Assembly (NCBI RefSeq): GCF_020169515.1
Contig: NZ_JAHMHW010000001.1
Location: 868,001 to 932,000 of the forward strand
Direction of reading: 5' to 3'
Origin: Paenibacillus vietnamensis
GTDB lineage: Bacteria; Bacillota; Bacilli; Paenibacillales; Paenibacillaceae
DNA length: 64,000 nucleotides
Shown: positions 1-9,091 of the stretch, piece after piece
Position numbering within the stretch: position 1 is the first letter of the stretch
Layout of the letters: every line of letters starts with the position of its first letter
Program-made: the position numbers and the translations under genes
The notes under the pieces: generated by a model
Database searches by the model: none
What the model was told of the DNA's origin: nothing
Seen by the model: the letters and a program-made list of their open reading frames with translations, nothing else

Positions 1-1
1 G

Positions 2-445
2 GAGCAGCTGTTCGGGCCAATGGAATTCCGAAGCGCGCGATGGATGGCACGGTGCGGCGTGAATGAGGGAGGCACCGGCATGTATTTGTACGGGCGAGAT
101 CTGGTGAAAATAGGACAGTTATTTGCGCAAAATGGCCGTTATGGCAGCGAGCAGCTCATTTCCCCCACGTGGATCGCAAAGTCGACCAAGCTGCACCACC
201 GCGGCTTGCTGCATTATGAGCCGCCGATATACGGCGGGTACGGGTATCACTGGTGGATTACGCCGGAGTCCCATAACGGCTTTGCGGATTGTTACTTTGC
301 TTTCGGGCATGGCGGCCAATATTTGCTCGTGGCCCCCGATCGTGAGCTGGTCGTTGTCGTTCGGAAGCAGGTGACAAAACGGAATGATGCGATCTATTCC
401 AGAAGGTTTATTTTTGAGCATTTAATCCCCGCTTTATATGGATAG
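2..445 (+). CDS. beta-lactamase-family serine hydrolase, C-terminal part
   Basis: The reading frame is open from base 2, so the gene begins before the window and only about the last 147 residues are seen. The visible part contains the GYGYHWW stretch and the HGGQ segment (FGHGGQYLLVAPD) typical of the C-terminal half of class C beta-lactamase/esterase-fold serine hydrolases; HGG takes the place of the KTG-like third motif of the family. The nucleophile Ser-x-x-Lys motif would lie upstream and cannot be checked. The substrate is unknown; such proteins in Paenibacillus-like bacteria are usually esterases or D-aminopeptidase-like enzymes rather than true beta-lactamases. A terminator follows directly. 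Confidence 0.75.
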   Translation, partial: EQLFGPMEFRSARWMARCGVNEGGTGMYLYGRDLVKIGQLFAQNGRYGSEQLISPTWIAKSTKLHHRGLLHYEPPIYGGYGYHWWITPESHNGFADCYFAFGHGGQYLLVAPDRELVVVVRKQVTKRNDAIYSRRFIFEHLIPALYG

Positions 446-448
446 AAC

Positions 449-478
449 GAAGGACATGGATGATTCCATGTCTTTTTC
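449..478 (+). terminator. intrinsic terminator after serine hydrolase
   Basis: An 8-bp perfect stem (GACATGGA/TCCATGTC, extended by weaker pairs) with a TGAT loop is followed by TTTTTC just after the stop codon at 445. Confidence 0.7.
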
Positions 479-759
479 ATAAATCGCGTAAATTTTGTAT
501 TAGATATGAGACGAAATGGAGGCGGTTTCCTTGCCCTTATTAGAAAAATATGTTGCCTAACTTCCGGCACTGCTTTATCATGTTAGATAAACTTACATAA
601 AAGATGCGACATCCATTTTATTTCCGATGAGCCAACTTTGCTTTACTAGTCTGAAAATTCAATCATTTTAAAATTCATTTTATTAACGGCTTGCCAGAAC
701 GAATGGCGGGCGGAAGCAGCCGCATACAATATTGAACCATTGCAAAGGAGGCGGCACTA
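479..759. other. non-coding gap upstream of the purine-catabolism cluster
   Basis: About 280 bases with no credible gene. This stretch should hold the promoter of the purine cluster, but I found no convincing -35/-10 pair and no clear PucR or PurR box. A strong ribosome site (AAAGGAGG) sits at its downstream end. Confidence 0.5.
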
Positions 760-2085
760 ATGTCCACACTACTGATCCGAAACGCCGTTGTAATGACGAT
801 GAACGCCGAGGACGAGATTTTCACCGGCGATGTATTCATAGAAGGAAACCGAATTTCGCAAATGGGAGATAAGCTTGAAGGGCTGCAAGCGGACCGGATC
901 ATAGATGCCGGAGGAAAGGTGCTGCTGCCAGGCTTCGTCCAAACCCACATTCATCTATGCCAGACGTTGTTTCGCGGAAGAGCGGACGACCTATCGTTAA
1001 TCGATTGGCTGAAAGAGCGCATTTGGCCGTTTGAAGCGGCGCACAGCGAGGATTCGGTCTATTATTCGGCTCTGCTCGGCATTGGCGAGTTAATTCGCAG
1101 CGGGACGACCGCTATTTTGGATATGGAGACGGTCCATTACACGGAGTCGGCTTTTCAAGCGATCAAGGAAAGCGGCATCCGGGCATTGTCCGGGAAGGTA
1201 ATGATGGACCATGGCACCGAAGTACCGCCTGCCCTGCAGGAGAAGACGGACCGGTCGCTGCAGGAGAGCGTCGATTTGCTGGAGAAATGGCATGGTGCAG
1301 AAGGCGGCAGAATCCAATACGCTTTTTGCCCGCGTTTTGTCGTCTCCTGTACCGAGGAGCTGTTAACCGGAGTACGCGATTTGTCGGCTAAGTACGGGGT
1401 CATGGTGCATACTCACGCGTCGGAAAATCTGAGCGAAATTGAGATGGTCGAAGCGGAACGTGGCATGCGAAATGTCGTTTATCTCGATCATATCGGACTT
1501 GCGAAGCCTAACCTGATTCTTGCCCACAGCATTTGGCTTGATGATGAGGAGAAGCGGATTATCCGCGAGCGCGGGGTAAAAGTCACGCATTGTCCGGGCT
1601 CCAATCTGAAGCTGGCGTCGGGGATCGCCGAGGTTCCGCTGTTGCTCGAACAAGGTGTTGCGGTCGGACTCGGAGCGGATGGGGCCCCTTGCAATAACAA
1701 TCTCGATATGTTCCAAGAGATGCGTTTAACCGCGTATATCCAGAAGGTAAAGCACGGTCCGACGGTGATGAACGCCAGAACGGTGCTGCGGCTGGCTACG
1801 ATCGGAGGAGCTAAGGTGCTTGGGCTTGAGGATCGGATCGGAAGCATAGAAATCGGCAAGCTGGCGGATTTGCAGCTGCTGGATCTCGAGGACTTTCACG
1901 TCTATCCGTCCTTCGACGCGGATTGGTATTCCAGGGTCGTCTACGCCGCAACGAGGGGCGATGTGGATACGGTAATGATCGATGGGCAAATCGTCATGGA
2001 AGGGAAAATCGTCAAAACGGTGAATAAAACGGTCGTGTTAAAAGAGGCCGACCGTTCCTTGCGCAAATTAATCGCGCGACTCTAA
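760..2085 (+). CDS. amidohydrolase, purine/5'-deoxyadenosine deaminase-like
   Basis: A 441-residue metal-dependent amidohydrolase of the TRZ/ATZ/MtaD group. The metal-binding HxH (THIHL, His63 and His65) opens the barrel; a second histidine lies in VHTHASE (near 218), a third in LAHSIW, and the catalytic Asp in GADGAPCNNN. These motifs are shared by 5'-deoxyadenosine/S-adenosylhomocysteine deaminases, 8-oxoguanine deaminase and guanine-deaminase-like enzymes. As first gene of the purine cluster, a role deaminating guanine, an oxidised purine or a nucleoside to feed xanthine dehydrogenase is the simplest inference; the exact substrate cannot be read from sequence. AAAGGAGGCGG precedes the ATG. 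Confidence 0.8.
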   Translation: MSTLLIRNAVVMTMNAEDEIFTGDVFIEGNRISQMGDKLEGLQADRIIDAGGKVLLPGFVQTHIHLCQTLFRGRADDLSLIDWLKERIWPFEAAHSEDSVYYSALLGIGELIRSGTTAILDMETVHYTESAFQAIKESGIRALSGKVMMDHGTEVPPALQEKTDRSLQESVDLLEKWHGAEGGRIQYAFCPRFVVSCTEELLTGVRDLSAKYGVMVHTHASENLSEIEMVEAERGMRNVVYLDHIGLAKPNLILAHSIWLDDEEKRIIRERGVKVTHCPGSNLKLASGIAEVPLLLEQGVAVGLGADGAPCNNNLDMFQEMRLTAYIQKVKHGPTVMNARTVLRLATIGGAKVLGLEDRIGSIEIGKLADLQLLDLEDFHVYPSFDADWYSRVVYAATRGDVDTVMIDGQIVMEGKIVKTVNKTVVLKEADRSLRKLIARL

Positions 2086-2149
2086 GGCGAGAGCGTACAA
2101 ACTAAGCCGTTAGGCGGGTCATGCTAGCATTCGCAAAGGGGGACGAGAT

Positions 2150-3253
2150 ATGGAGCTGGATACGATTTTGTCCGCGATAAACGAAGATGACGGGCCGGGC
2201 GTGCTTGCGACGATTGTAAAAGTAGAAGGACACGCTTACCGGAAAGCGGGAGCGTCCATGCTGTTTAAGCTGAGCGGGGAGCAGGTGGGCACGATCAGCC
2301 CGGGCTGCCTGGAGCAGGACTTGGCGGAGCGGGCGCCAGCCGTTTGGGAGTCCGGACGGCATGCGTGGGCCGAATACGATATGGATCCCGACGAGGACGT
2401 CATTTGGGGCGATGCGATCGGATGCGGCGGCAAAATAAAGCTGCTGCTCGAGCCGGTTGCAGGCACACTCCGTTCCATCCTTCTCGACGTGCATCGTCAT
2501 CATGCGCAGCGCCGGACGGTTATGCTGGTTCGCCGCTGGCATGGCGATTTAATTGAATATGACTTGTCCTCGGATCCTTCTGACGCGCTGCCATTTTGCT
2601 TCGAGGCGGGCGTCGGCTCCTTGGCTGTGCGTCTAACGCAGCAGATCAGCCCGCGGCCCCGACTCGTTCTGTTCGGCGCAGGAAGGGATGCCGATGCGAT
2701 ATACGGGATTTTAAAGCAAATCGGCTTTCAGCTGGTCATAGCGGATTGGCGCTCCGGCTTGTGCACACGCGAGCGTTTTCCGGAGGCGGAATGCATCGTC
2801 GGCACGCCGGAGGAGCTGGCTGGCAGGCTGAAGCTCCAGCCGGACGACTATTTGATCATCAACAGCCACCATTTGCAGCAGGACCGGGAAATGCTCAGAC
2901 TGACGCTTCCGCTGCAGCTGGTCTATATCGGCGTCATGGGCTCGAAAAAAAGAATCAAGCTGCTGTTTGAAACCTTTCTGATTCCGTCCAATGTGAGAGC
3001 TCCGATCGGGTTGTCGATCGGGGCCGACGGACCCTATGAAATTGCCGCCAGCATTGCAGCCGAGCTGATCGCCATACGGGCGGGACGCAAGGCCAGATCG
3101 GGAAAGGAGGCGGCAAGAGATGCCTATTTCAGCCCTTTATTTGGCGGCGGGGGAAGGCAGGCGCATGGGATTCCGGAAGCAGCTGCTCGAGCTGGAGAAA
3201 GGGCAGCCGCTCGCAGGAATGGCGCTGCATGCTCTATTAACAAGCCGTCTTAA
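2150..3253 (+). CDS. pucA: xanthine dehydrogenase accessory protein, XdhC family
   Basis: Matches the XdhC/CoxI family, which binds and inserts sulfurated molybdenum cofactor into xanthine dehydrogenase. The N-terminal XdhC_CoxI domain spans roughly residues 5-85 (with SPGCLEQDL and GCGGKI), and a C-terminal Rossmann-like XdhC_C domain covers about 170-315 (FGAGRDADA, GVMGSKKR). The family would be expected to end near residue 325; here the frame runs about 40 residues further through an Arg/Ala-rich tail and overlaps pucB by 134 bases. The tail looks like out-of-frame pucB sequence, so the normal stop may have been lost. Order and identity match pucA of the Bacillus subtilis puc genes. Confidence 0.85.
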   Translation: MELDTILSAINEDDGPGVLATIVKVEGHAYRKAGASMLFKLSGEQVGTISPGCLEQDLAERAPAVWESGRHAWAEYDMDPDEDVIWGDAIGCGGKIKLLLEPVAGTLRSILLDVHRHHAQRRTVMLVRRWHGDLIEYDLSSDPSDALPFCFEAGVGSLAVRLTQQISPRPRLVLFGAGRDADAIYGILKQIGFQLVIADWRSGLCTRERFPEAECIVGTPEELAGRLKLQPDDYLIINSHHLQQDREMLRLTLPLQLVYIGVMGSKKRIKLLFETFLIPSNVRAPIGLSIGADGPYEIAASIAAELIAIRAGRKARSGKEAARDAYFSPLFGGGGRQAHGIPEAAARAGERAAARRNGAACSINKPS

Positions 3254-3800
3254 GGAAATTGTGGTCGTCGTCCGCCCGGAGGACGATCTGCAATGGCTGC
3301 AGCACTCGCTGGGCCAATACAAGTCTACCGCGGGCTCCGGCGAATGGCCTGACGTACATGTTGCGGTTTGCAGCCGTTCGCCGGAAGGAATGTCCCATTC
3401 GATTCGCAGCGGATTGCTGCATCTGTTAAGCTTCCGGCCTCAATTGGAGGAGGTCATGGTAACGCTCGCGGATCAGCCATTTCTGTCCGCCGCGCTGATT
3501 AACCGGCTGACCGATTATTGGGCTTCGCAGCCCGGTATCGATTATGCAGCCGCTGCGTTGAAGGTGGACGGGAGCAGCGAGCCTTTGCTGATGCCGCCTG
3601 CCATATTGGGGAGTACGATGTTTGTGGAGCTTCTGAGGCTGGAAGGGGATGAAGGCGCGAGAAAGCTGTTTAAAATGTCACGCTTTAAAGGCGGAGCCGT
3701 CGAACCGTTCAGCCGGATGTGCCTGTTTGATGTCGACACTCCGGAGGATGCGGATCTCGCTAAAATTCATTACCGGTTGATGGGGAGGGGAGTGCGATGA
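3120..3800 (+). CDS. pucB: molybdenum cofactor cytidylyltransferase-like protein (MocA family)
   Basis: A 226-residue nucleotidyltransferase. The N-terminal LAAGEGRRMGFRKQ (from residue 8) is the NTP-binding signature of the MocA/MobA group, and VTLADQPFL with VDTPEDADLA fits the rest of the fold. In xanthine dehydrogenase clusters this protein is thought to prepare the cytosine-dinucleotide form of the molybdenum cofactor. The ATG at 3120 is preceded by GGAAAGGAGGCGGC and puts the signature motif in its usual place, so the start is reliable even though it lies 134 bases inside the pucA frame. It overlaps pucC by 4 bases. Confidence 0.85.
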   Translation: MPISALYLAAGEGRRMGFRKQLLELEKGQPLAGMALHALLTSRLKEIVVVVRPEDDLQWLQHSLGQYKSTAGSGEWPDVHVAVCSRSPEGMSHSIRSGLLHLLSFRPQLEEVMVTLADQPFLSAALINRLTDYWASQPGIDYAAAALKVDGSSEPLLMPPAILGSTMFVELLRLEGDEGARKLFKMSRFKGGAVEPFSRMCLFDVDTPEDADLAKIHYRLMGRGVR

Positions 3801-4741
3801 CAGGAAGCATACACGAGACGCCCGCATCTCCTCATGTCTGGCAGCCGAAGACGGCAGAGGAAGCATGGCAATGCAAGCAAGCTTGCGGCTCGGAAGGCAT
3901 CTATATTGCAGGAGGGACGTTGCTGCATACGCGGTGGGAAGCAGGCATCGCGGCGATGCCACCGCATTTGATCGATATTAGCGGCATTGATGGGCTTAAC
4001 GGCATCAAAATCGGAGAGGCCGGCCTGGAGCTAGGAAGCGCGGTATCGCTGCAGGCATGTAGAAACCATCCGATGCTGCTGCGGCGTTTTCCATTGCTGA
4101 CTGAAGCGATGAGGGCGATTGCCGCCCCGTCGGTCAGGCATTTGGGCACCATCGGCGGCAACGTGCTGTCAATTGTAGGAGATTCCATTACGGCTTTACT
4201 GGCTTACGATGCTGCGCTCGTCTGGTTCAACGGACAATCCGAGCAAACGGAAAAGCTGACCGATTGGCTGCCTAATGCCGCCGTTCCCGGCTATACAGAT
4301 GACAGGCTGCTTTTGCGGATCGTGCTTCCGTTGGAGGGGGCGGACGATAAGCAGAACCGGTGTACTGACCTGGGAGCTGCAGGGAATAAGAGGCATTACG
4401 GCGCTTTTCATAAAATAGGCAGGCGTGAAGCGTTTACGCCATCGGTCGTAACGGCGGCCGTCCTCGTTACGCTGTCGGAAGCGGGTGAAATTGAGACGCT
4501 CCGCATCGCGGCTGGCGGCGGACAGACGGTGCCGGCAAGGCTGGAGGAAGCCGAACAGGACGGCATTGGCAAGCAAATCGACACCGATTTGCTCAGGCGC
4601 ATTTATGAACGGGTGGGGCAAATTTACAAGCCGCAAGAGGATGCGTTCGCAACGTCGGCTTACCGTAAGCAAACGGCGGCCAATTTGATCGTTACCGAGC
4701 TTTGGAAAGCAGGCGGAGGCATAGACGGACAAGGGGGATGA
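3797..4741 (+). CDS. pucC: xanthine dehydrogenase, FAD-binding subunit
   Basis: A 314-residue member of the molybdopterin-dehydrogenase FAD subunit family (FAD_binding_5 plus CO_deh_flav_C). The nucleotide-binding turns are visible as AGGTLLHT (about residue 36) and HLGTIGGNV (about 115); the C-terminal domain carries RIAAGGG. The subunit passes electrons from the iron-sulfur centres to FAD and on to NAD+ or another acceptor. Its start overlaps the pucB stop (ATGA), and 4 bases separate it from pucD, so the subunits should be translationally linked. Confidence 0.88.
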   Translation: MTGSIHETPASPHVWQPKTAEEAWQCKQACGSEGIYIAGGTLLHTRWEAGIAAMPPHLIDISGIDGLNGIKIGEAGLELGSAVSLQACRNHPMLLRRFPLLTEAMRAIAAPSVRHLGTIGGNVLSIVGDSITALLAYDAALVWFNGQSEQTEKLTDWLPNAAVPGYTDDRLLLRIVLPLEGADDKQNRCTDLGAAGNKRHYGAFHKIGRREAFTPSVVTAAVLVTLSEAGEIETLRIAAGGGQTVPARLEEAEQDGIGKQIDTDLLRRIYERVGQIYKPQEDAFATSAYRKQTAANLIVTELWKAGGGIDGQGG

Positions 4742-4745
4742 GGCG

Positions 4746-7034
4746 ATGCTGTTAAATCGCGCGAACAGCGGCGGACGATGGCGGATTCGTCCCGACGGGC
4801 CGGGGAAGGTTACGGGCAGTCTGACGTACTTGACCGACTTGACCCGGGAAAACATGCTCTACGGGCTTGTGCTGAGAAGTGAGCATCCCCATGCGCGGCT
4901 CGCACGCATTCATACCGGGAAAGCCAAGCAGCTGCACGGCGTCCGGGCGGTGCTTACGCATGAGGATGTGCCGGGGCTGAACGCATTTGGCATTGCCAAC
5001 CCGGATCAGCCGGTATTTTGCAAGGACGTTGTCAGATATGTAGGAGATGCGATAGCAGCGGTTGCGGCCGATTCTCCCGCCATCGCCAAGCAGGCGCTCA
5101 GCCTGATCGAGGTCGAATACGATCTGCTGGAGACGGTCGACGATCCGGAGATGGCGCTGCTGCCGGATGCCCCTCAGCTTCACCCCGGAGGCAACGCTCT
5201 GCACCGGACCTCCTTTTGCAAAGGCGATACGGCGGCCGGATTCGGGCAATGCGTTCATATCGTGGAGGAAACGTATTATACCCCCCGGCAGATGCATACG
5301 TATATGGAAACGGAAGGCGGGTTATTCGTACCCGAAGCAAACGGCCGGCTGACGGTCTATTCCCCGACGCAGCACGGTTTTATGGACCGTATGCAGCTGG
5401 CGCGCATTTTGGATATGCCGCAGACGGACATACGGGTCGTCTCGAGTCCAATCGGCGGTTCCTTCGGCGGCAAGGACGAGCTAAACGTACAGCCGTACGG
5501 AGCGCTGCTGGCCCTTCGAACGGGCCTGCCGGTGAAAATACACAATTCCCGCTGGGAATCCGTCCGGGCCGGCTTAAAACGACATCCGATGAAAATCCGT
5601 ATGAAGACGGGCACCGATGCATCCGGCAAGCTGATCGCCCATGCAGTGGACATTTTAGCGGATACCGGCCCGTATTCCACGCTGGGTGCCGAGGTGCTTA
5701 ATTTTGCGACAGAGCATGTGATCGGGCCATACCGGTATTCGAATCTATCGGTGATGGGCGCGTCCGCGTTTACGAATAACGGCATGTCGGGCGAATTCCG
5801 CGGCTTCGGCGGAAATCAGGCGATTTTCGCGCTGGAAGGCCAAATGGACCGGCTGGCCGAGCGTCTCGGAATGGAGCCTTGGGCGTTTCGCAAGCTGAAT
5901 ATGCGGGAGCCGGGCGACCCCGGACCGTTCGATCAGCCGATCGCGGCGACTGAGGGCGCCGGGCAGGTATGGGAGGCTGTTGCGAAAAGCCCCTTGTGGC
6001 TCGAGAAGCTGAACCGCTCGCAGACCGTGACCTGCGAGCCATGGATAAAAACAGGCATCGGCGCGGCCTTTACAATGCATGGTGCGGGACTTGGCTTCGG
6101 CATTCCCGATCCGGCCGGCGGCCGTCTTCAGCTTGCGCCGGACGGCAAAATCGAAGCGGTGTTCAGTTACGAGGAATTCGGCCAAGGCTTGCTTGCCTCG
6201 CTTGAGCTGATGCTGATCGAGCAGTTCGGCTTTGCGGCTGAAGACATTCGGATCATTATCGGAGATACCGACGTCGTGCCGGACAGCGGCTCCACTACCG
6301 CATCGCGGGCAACGGCGATGATGTGGAAATCGCTGCAGCGGCTGAAGGAGCCTTTTCTTGAGCAAATGCTTGGGCGAGCCTCGTCGGTGCTGGGCATTCC
6401 TGCGGACTTGCTTCGGTTAAGCGAAGGCGGGATCCGGTTGAAGGAGAACGGCGAAGCCGCGCTGCAGCTAACCTATAAGGAGCTGGCGCAAGCGGATGGA
6501 GCGGAAATCCGCTGCGATACATCGTTTCATTTTCCGGTGTCGTCGACCGACCGGGTGGGCGCCCATTTTATGTATACTTATTCGGCAGTTGCCGTTAAGG
6601 CTGAAGTGAATACGTTAACGGGACGAGTCAAGGTGCTGGAGCAGTTTCATGCCGTAGCCGCAGGACCTGTTATTAATCCCCAAGGCTTTCTCGGACAAAT
6701 CGAGGGCGGAAGCAGCATGGCGCTCGGCTTTGCTCTTACGGAGGAAGCCCTGATGGAGAAAGGGTTTTATGTGACCCGCAATATGGACACTTATCTTGTA
6801 CCAACAATTGCGGAGCATAGGGGAAAAGTGACGGTTTTGCCAATTGAGGAGCTCCCCGCCGGCGACGAATACGGACCGCGGGGCATCGGTGAGGTCGGTT
6901 CGGTAACCGTCGCGCCTGCGATCGCAGCGGCAATCCGGGACGCTGCCGGCGTTTGGGTGAGCCGGCTGCCGGTCAACCCGCTCGAGCTGCAGGACGTCCC
7001 ATTTTTCCTAAAAGAAGGCGGTGACCGGGGATGA
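4746..7034 (+). CDS. pucD: xanthine dehydrogenase, molybdenum-binding catalytic subunit
   Basis: A 762-residue large subunit of the xanthine oxidase family, full length. Visible cofactor-contacting segments are GGSFGGKDE (about 235), FRGFGGNQ (about 350) and, near the C terminus, GPRGIGEVGS, which holds the conserved catalytic Glu (about residue 716) that activates the substrate-attacking hydroxide. It hydroxylates hypoxanthine to xanthine and xanthine to urate, working as a complex with PucC and PucE. It starts 4 bases after pucC and overlaps pucE by 4 bases. Family members also oxidise other heterocycles or aldehydes; the uricase and HIU hydrolase downstream strongly favour purines. Confidence 0.9.
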   Translation: MLLNRANSGGRWRIRPDGPGKVTGSLTYLTDLTRENMLYGLVLRSEHPHARLARIHTGKAKQLHGVRAVLTHEDVPGLNAFGIANPDQPVFCKDVVRYVGDAIAAVAADSPAIAKQALSLIEVEYDLLETVDDPEMALLPDAPQLHPGGNALHRTSFCKGDTAAGFGQCVHIVEETYYTPRQMHTYMETEGGLFVPEANGRLTVYSPTQHGFMDRMQLARILDMPQTDIRVVSSPIGGSFGGKDELNVQPYGALLALRTGLPVKIHNSRWESVRAGLKRHPMKIRMKTGTDASGKLIAHAVDILADTGPYSTLGAEVLNFATEHVIGPYRYSNLSVMGASAFTNNGMSGEFRGFGGNQAIFALEGQMDRLAERLGMEPWAFRKLNMREPGDPGPFDQPIAATEGAGQVWEAVAKSPLWLEKLNRSQTVTCEPWIKTGIGAAFTMHGAGLGFGIPDPAGGRLQLAPDGKIEAVFSYEEFGQGLLASLELMLIEQFGFAAEDIRIIIGDTDVVPDSGSTTASRATAMMWKSLQRLKEPFLEQMLGRASSVLGIPADLLRLSEGGIRLKENGEAALQLTYKELAQADGAEIRCDTSFHFPVSSTDRVGAHFMYTYSAVAVKAEVNTLTGRVKVLEQFHAVAAGPVINPQGFLGQIEGGSSMALGFALTEEALMEKGFYVTRNMDTYLVPTIAEHRGKVTVLPIEELPAGDEYGPRGIGEVGSVTVAPAIAAAIRDAAGVWVSRLPVNPLELQDVPFFLKEGGDRG

Positions 7035-7534
7035 ATGAACATGCCGTACGGCTCGGGACTCCATATAAGCTGTCGTGCTCCGTGAACGGGAGCCGCCATG
7101 AAATCGAAACGGCGCCTTCTGCTAGACTTCTGTCGATTTTGCGGGACGACCTTGCCCTGACGGGCGCTAAGCGCTCCTGCGAAATCGGACGCTGCGGCGC
7201 ATGCATGGTGTTAGTGGACGGCAAACCCGTGAACGCCTGCTTGACGATGGCTTATCAATGCAGCGGGAAAAGCATTACGACGATTGAAGGCTTATCGACG
7301 ATAAACGGGAACGATCCGGTTCAGCTAGCTTTTATGGAGGAAGGCGGTTTTCAGTGCGGGTATTGCACGCCGGGCATGGTTATTTCCGTTAAGGCGCTGC
7401 TGGAGAGCAGTCCGGATCCGTCCGACGACGAAATTGCGGAGGCGCTGTCCGGCAATATATGCCGCTGCACAGGGTACGGAGGCATTTGGCGGGCCGTAAA
7501 ACGGGCCGTCGAAGGACGGAGGTCGTCCGGTTGA
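7031..7534 (+). CDS. pucE: xanthine dehydrogenase, 2Fe-2S subunit
   Basis: A 167-residue small subunit with two [2Fe-2S] clusters. The plant-ferredoxin-type cluster uses CEIGRCGAC (about residue 50) plus a later Cys in VNAC; the second, alpha-helical cluster uses QCGYCTPGM (about 108) and CRCTGY (about 144). It relays electrons from the molybdenum centre to PucC. With the genes before it, it completes a pucABCDE order identical to that of Bacillus subtilis. Confidence 0.92.
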   Translation: MNEHAVRLGTPYKLSCSVNGSRHEIETAPSARLLSILRDDLALTGAKRSCEIGRCGACMVLVDGKPVNACLTMAYQCSGKSITTIEGLSTINGNDPVQLAFMEEGGFQCGYCTPGMVISVKALLESSPDPSDDEIAEALSGNICRCTGYGGIWRAVKRAVEGRRSSG

Positions 7535-7612
7535 AGCGGGGATGGCATGAGCGGCCGGATCATCTCCGGGGGAGGGTGCATATGCGATTTCGGAGCAGGG
7601 GAGGAACATGAG

Positions 7613-8113
7613 ATGAAGCTGACGATTGAGCAAATAAACGAGTTAAGCAGAGAGCAATTCATAGAGGCGCTTGGAGCGGTTTTCGAGCATTCGCCATGGG
7701 TGGCTGGCACGGCATGGGCATGCAGGCCTTTCGGCTCGTCAGACGAGCTTCATGAGGCGATGATGAACGTTGTGCGGGAATCCCGGACGGAAACGATCGT
7801 TGACCTGTTTCGCGCGCATCCCGATCTGGGAACGCGGCTTGCCGTTGCGGACTATTCGGCGCGGGAGCAGGAGGGCGCGGGGCTCGACCGGCTGTCTGCC
7901 GAGGAATATGAGCAATTTCGCAGCTTAAACGAAGCCTATGTCGCCAAATTCGGTTTTCCTTTTATATTGGCGGTGCGCGGCAAAACGAAGGAGCAAATTC
8001 TCGAAGCGATGACATCAAGAATTGAACATCCGGCTAGCCTCGAAGCGGAGCAGGCGATGCTGGAAATCGGAAAAATTACGGGTTTTCGCTTAAAGGACCT
8101 CATCAACGGATAA
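7613..8113 (+). CDS. uraD: 2-oxo-4-hydroxy-4-carboxy-5-ureidoimidazoline (OHCU) decarboxylase
   Basis: A 166-residue OHCU decarboxylase domain, which gives stereospecific S-allantoin from the product of HIU hydrolase. The FRAHPDLG segment holds the catalytic-region His, and the C-terminal KTKEQILEAM helix is typical. The frame is open from an ATG at 7547, but AGGGGAGGA at 7597-7605 with 7-base spacing marks ATG 7613 as the start and places the domain at the N terminus as in homologues. In Bacillus subtilis this domain is fused to uricase as PucL; here the two are separate genes about 20 bases apart. Confidence 0.87.
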   Translation: MKLTIEQINELSREQFIEALGAVFEHSPWVAGTAWACRPFGSSDELHEAMMNVVRESRTETIVDLFRAHPDLGTRLAVADYSAREQEGAGLDRLSAEEYEQFRSLNEAYVAKFGFPFILAVRGKTKEQILEAMTSRIEHPASLEAEQAMLEIGKITGFRLKDLING

Positions 8114-8131
8114 AAGAAAGGATTGATCGAC

Positions 8132-9091
8132 ATGTTGAACTTGCGAAGCGGGCGAACGCTTTATTACGGAAAAGGCGACGTGCTCAGCTACCGGACCTTT
8201 GCGGCACCGCTGTCGGTCAAGCCGATCAAGGAGTCCCCTTATACAGGCGACAAAAATGTTATTTTTGCTCATAATATCAAATTTTCCGTCAGCAGCGAGG
8301 AGCTGTTGACTTCCTTTACCGAAGGCGACAATACCAAGGTTGTGGCAACGGATTCGATGAAAAATTTTATTTTGCGGCAAACCGCGCAGTATGACGGAAG
8401 CACGACGGAAGGTTTGCTGGCGTTTCTCGGACTCCGGTTTATGGAAACTTATCCGCATATCGATGCGGTCGAAATGAGCGCGGACCGTATGCCGTTCAGC
8501 TCCGTCACCGTAGCCGGCGACAGCGGCTGGACACCAAGCCAGCTCGTCTTCCGGCGTTCCCGCAACGAGCATGCTAGCGTGTATTCGAAATGGATCAGGA
8601 GCGCAGACGGGATTACGGCTTCCGAGCAGGAAAGCGCTTTGTCGCAAATCCAGCTGATTAAAGTGAGCGGGAGCTCCTTCTACGGCTTCGTGCGAGATGA
8701 ATATACGACTTTGCCGGATAGCTACGACCGGCCGCTATATATTTTTTTGGATATTTGCTGGACCTACGAGGATGCCGAAGACGGCATGGACGGCAGTCGC
8801 GGCCGTTATGTCCCGTCCGAGCAAATCCACGATATCGCCCATACCGTGTTTCATTCGCACAACACGCCGTCGATCCAATATCTGATTTACTTAATCGGGC
8901 AACGGATTTTAACCGTTTTCCCTCAGCTGTCCGGGGTTCGCTTCGAATCGAATAACCGTACGTGGGAAACGGTTGTGGAACCGGCGGATCCCTCCTCGGC
9001 AGGCGTTTATACGGAGCCCCGCCCTCCCTATGGCTTTCAGGGCTTTACGATGACCCGCGACGATTTGGAGGAAGAGGAGGGAGACGAATGA
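8132..9091 (+). CDS. uox: urate oxidase (cofactor-independent uricase)
   Basis: A 319-residue uricase that oxidises urate to 5-hydroxyisourate. The two T-fold domains are recognisable; the active-site Thr lies in GDNTKVVATD (about residue 67) and the C-terminal His in FHSHNTPS. An upstream TTG at 8123 is in frame, but AAAGAAAGGA fits ATG 8132 better. It follows uraD by 18 bases and its stop overlaps the start of the HIU hydrolase (ATGA). This corresponds to the C-terminal domain of Bacillus PucL. Confidence 0.9.
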   Translation: MLNLRSGRTLYYGKGDVLSYRTFAAPLSVKPIKESPYTGDKNVIFAHNIKFSVSSEELLTSFTEGDNTKVVATDSMKNFILRQTAQYDGSTTEGLLAFLGLRFMETYPHIDAVEMSADRMPFSSVTVAGDSGWTPSQLVFRRSRNEHASVYSKWIRSADGITASEQESALSQIQLIKVSGSSFYGFVRDEYTTLPDSYDRPLYIFLDICWTYEDAEDGMDGSRGRYVPSEQIHDIAHTVFHSHNTPSIQYLIYLIGQRILTVFPQLSGVRFESNNRTWETVVEPADPSSAGVYTEPRPPYGFQGFTMTRDDLEEEEGDE

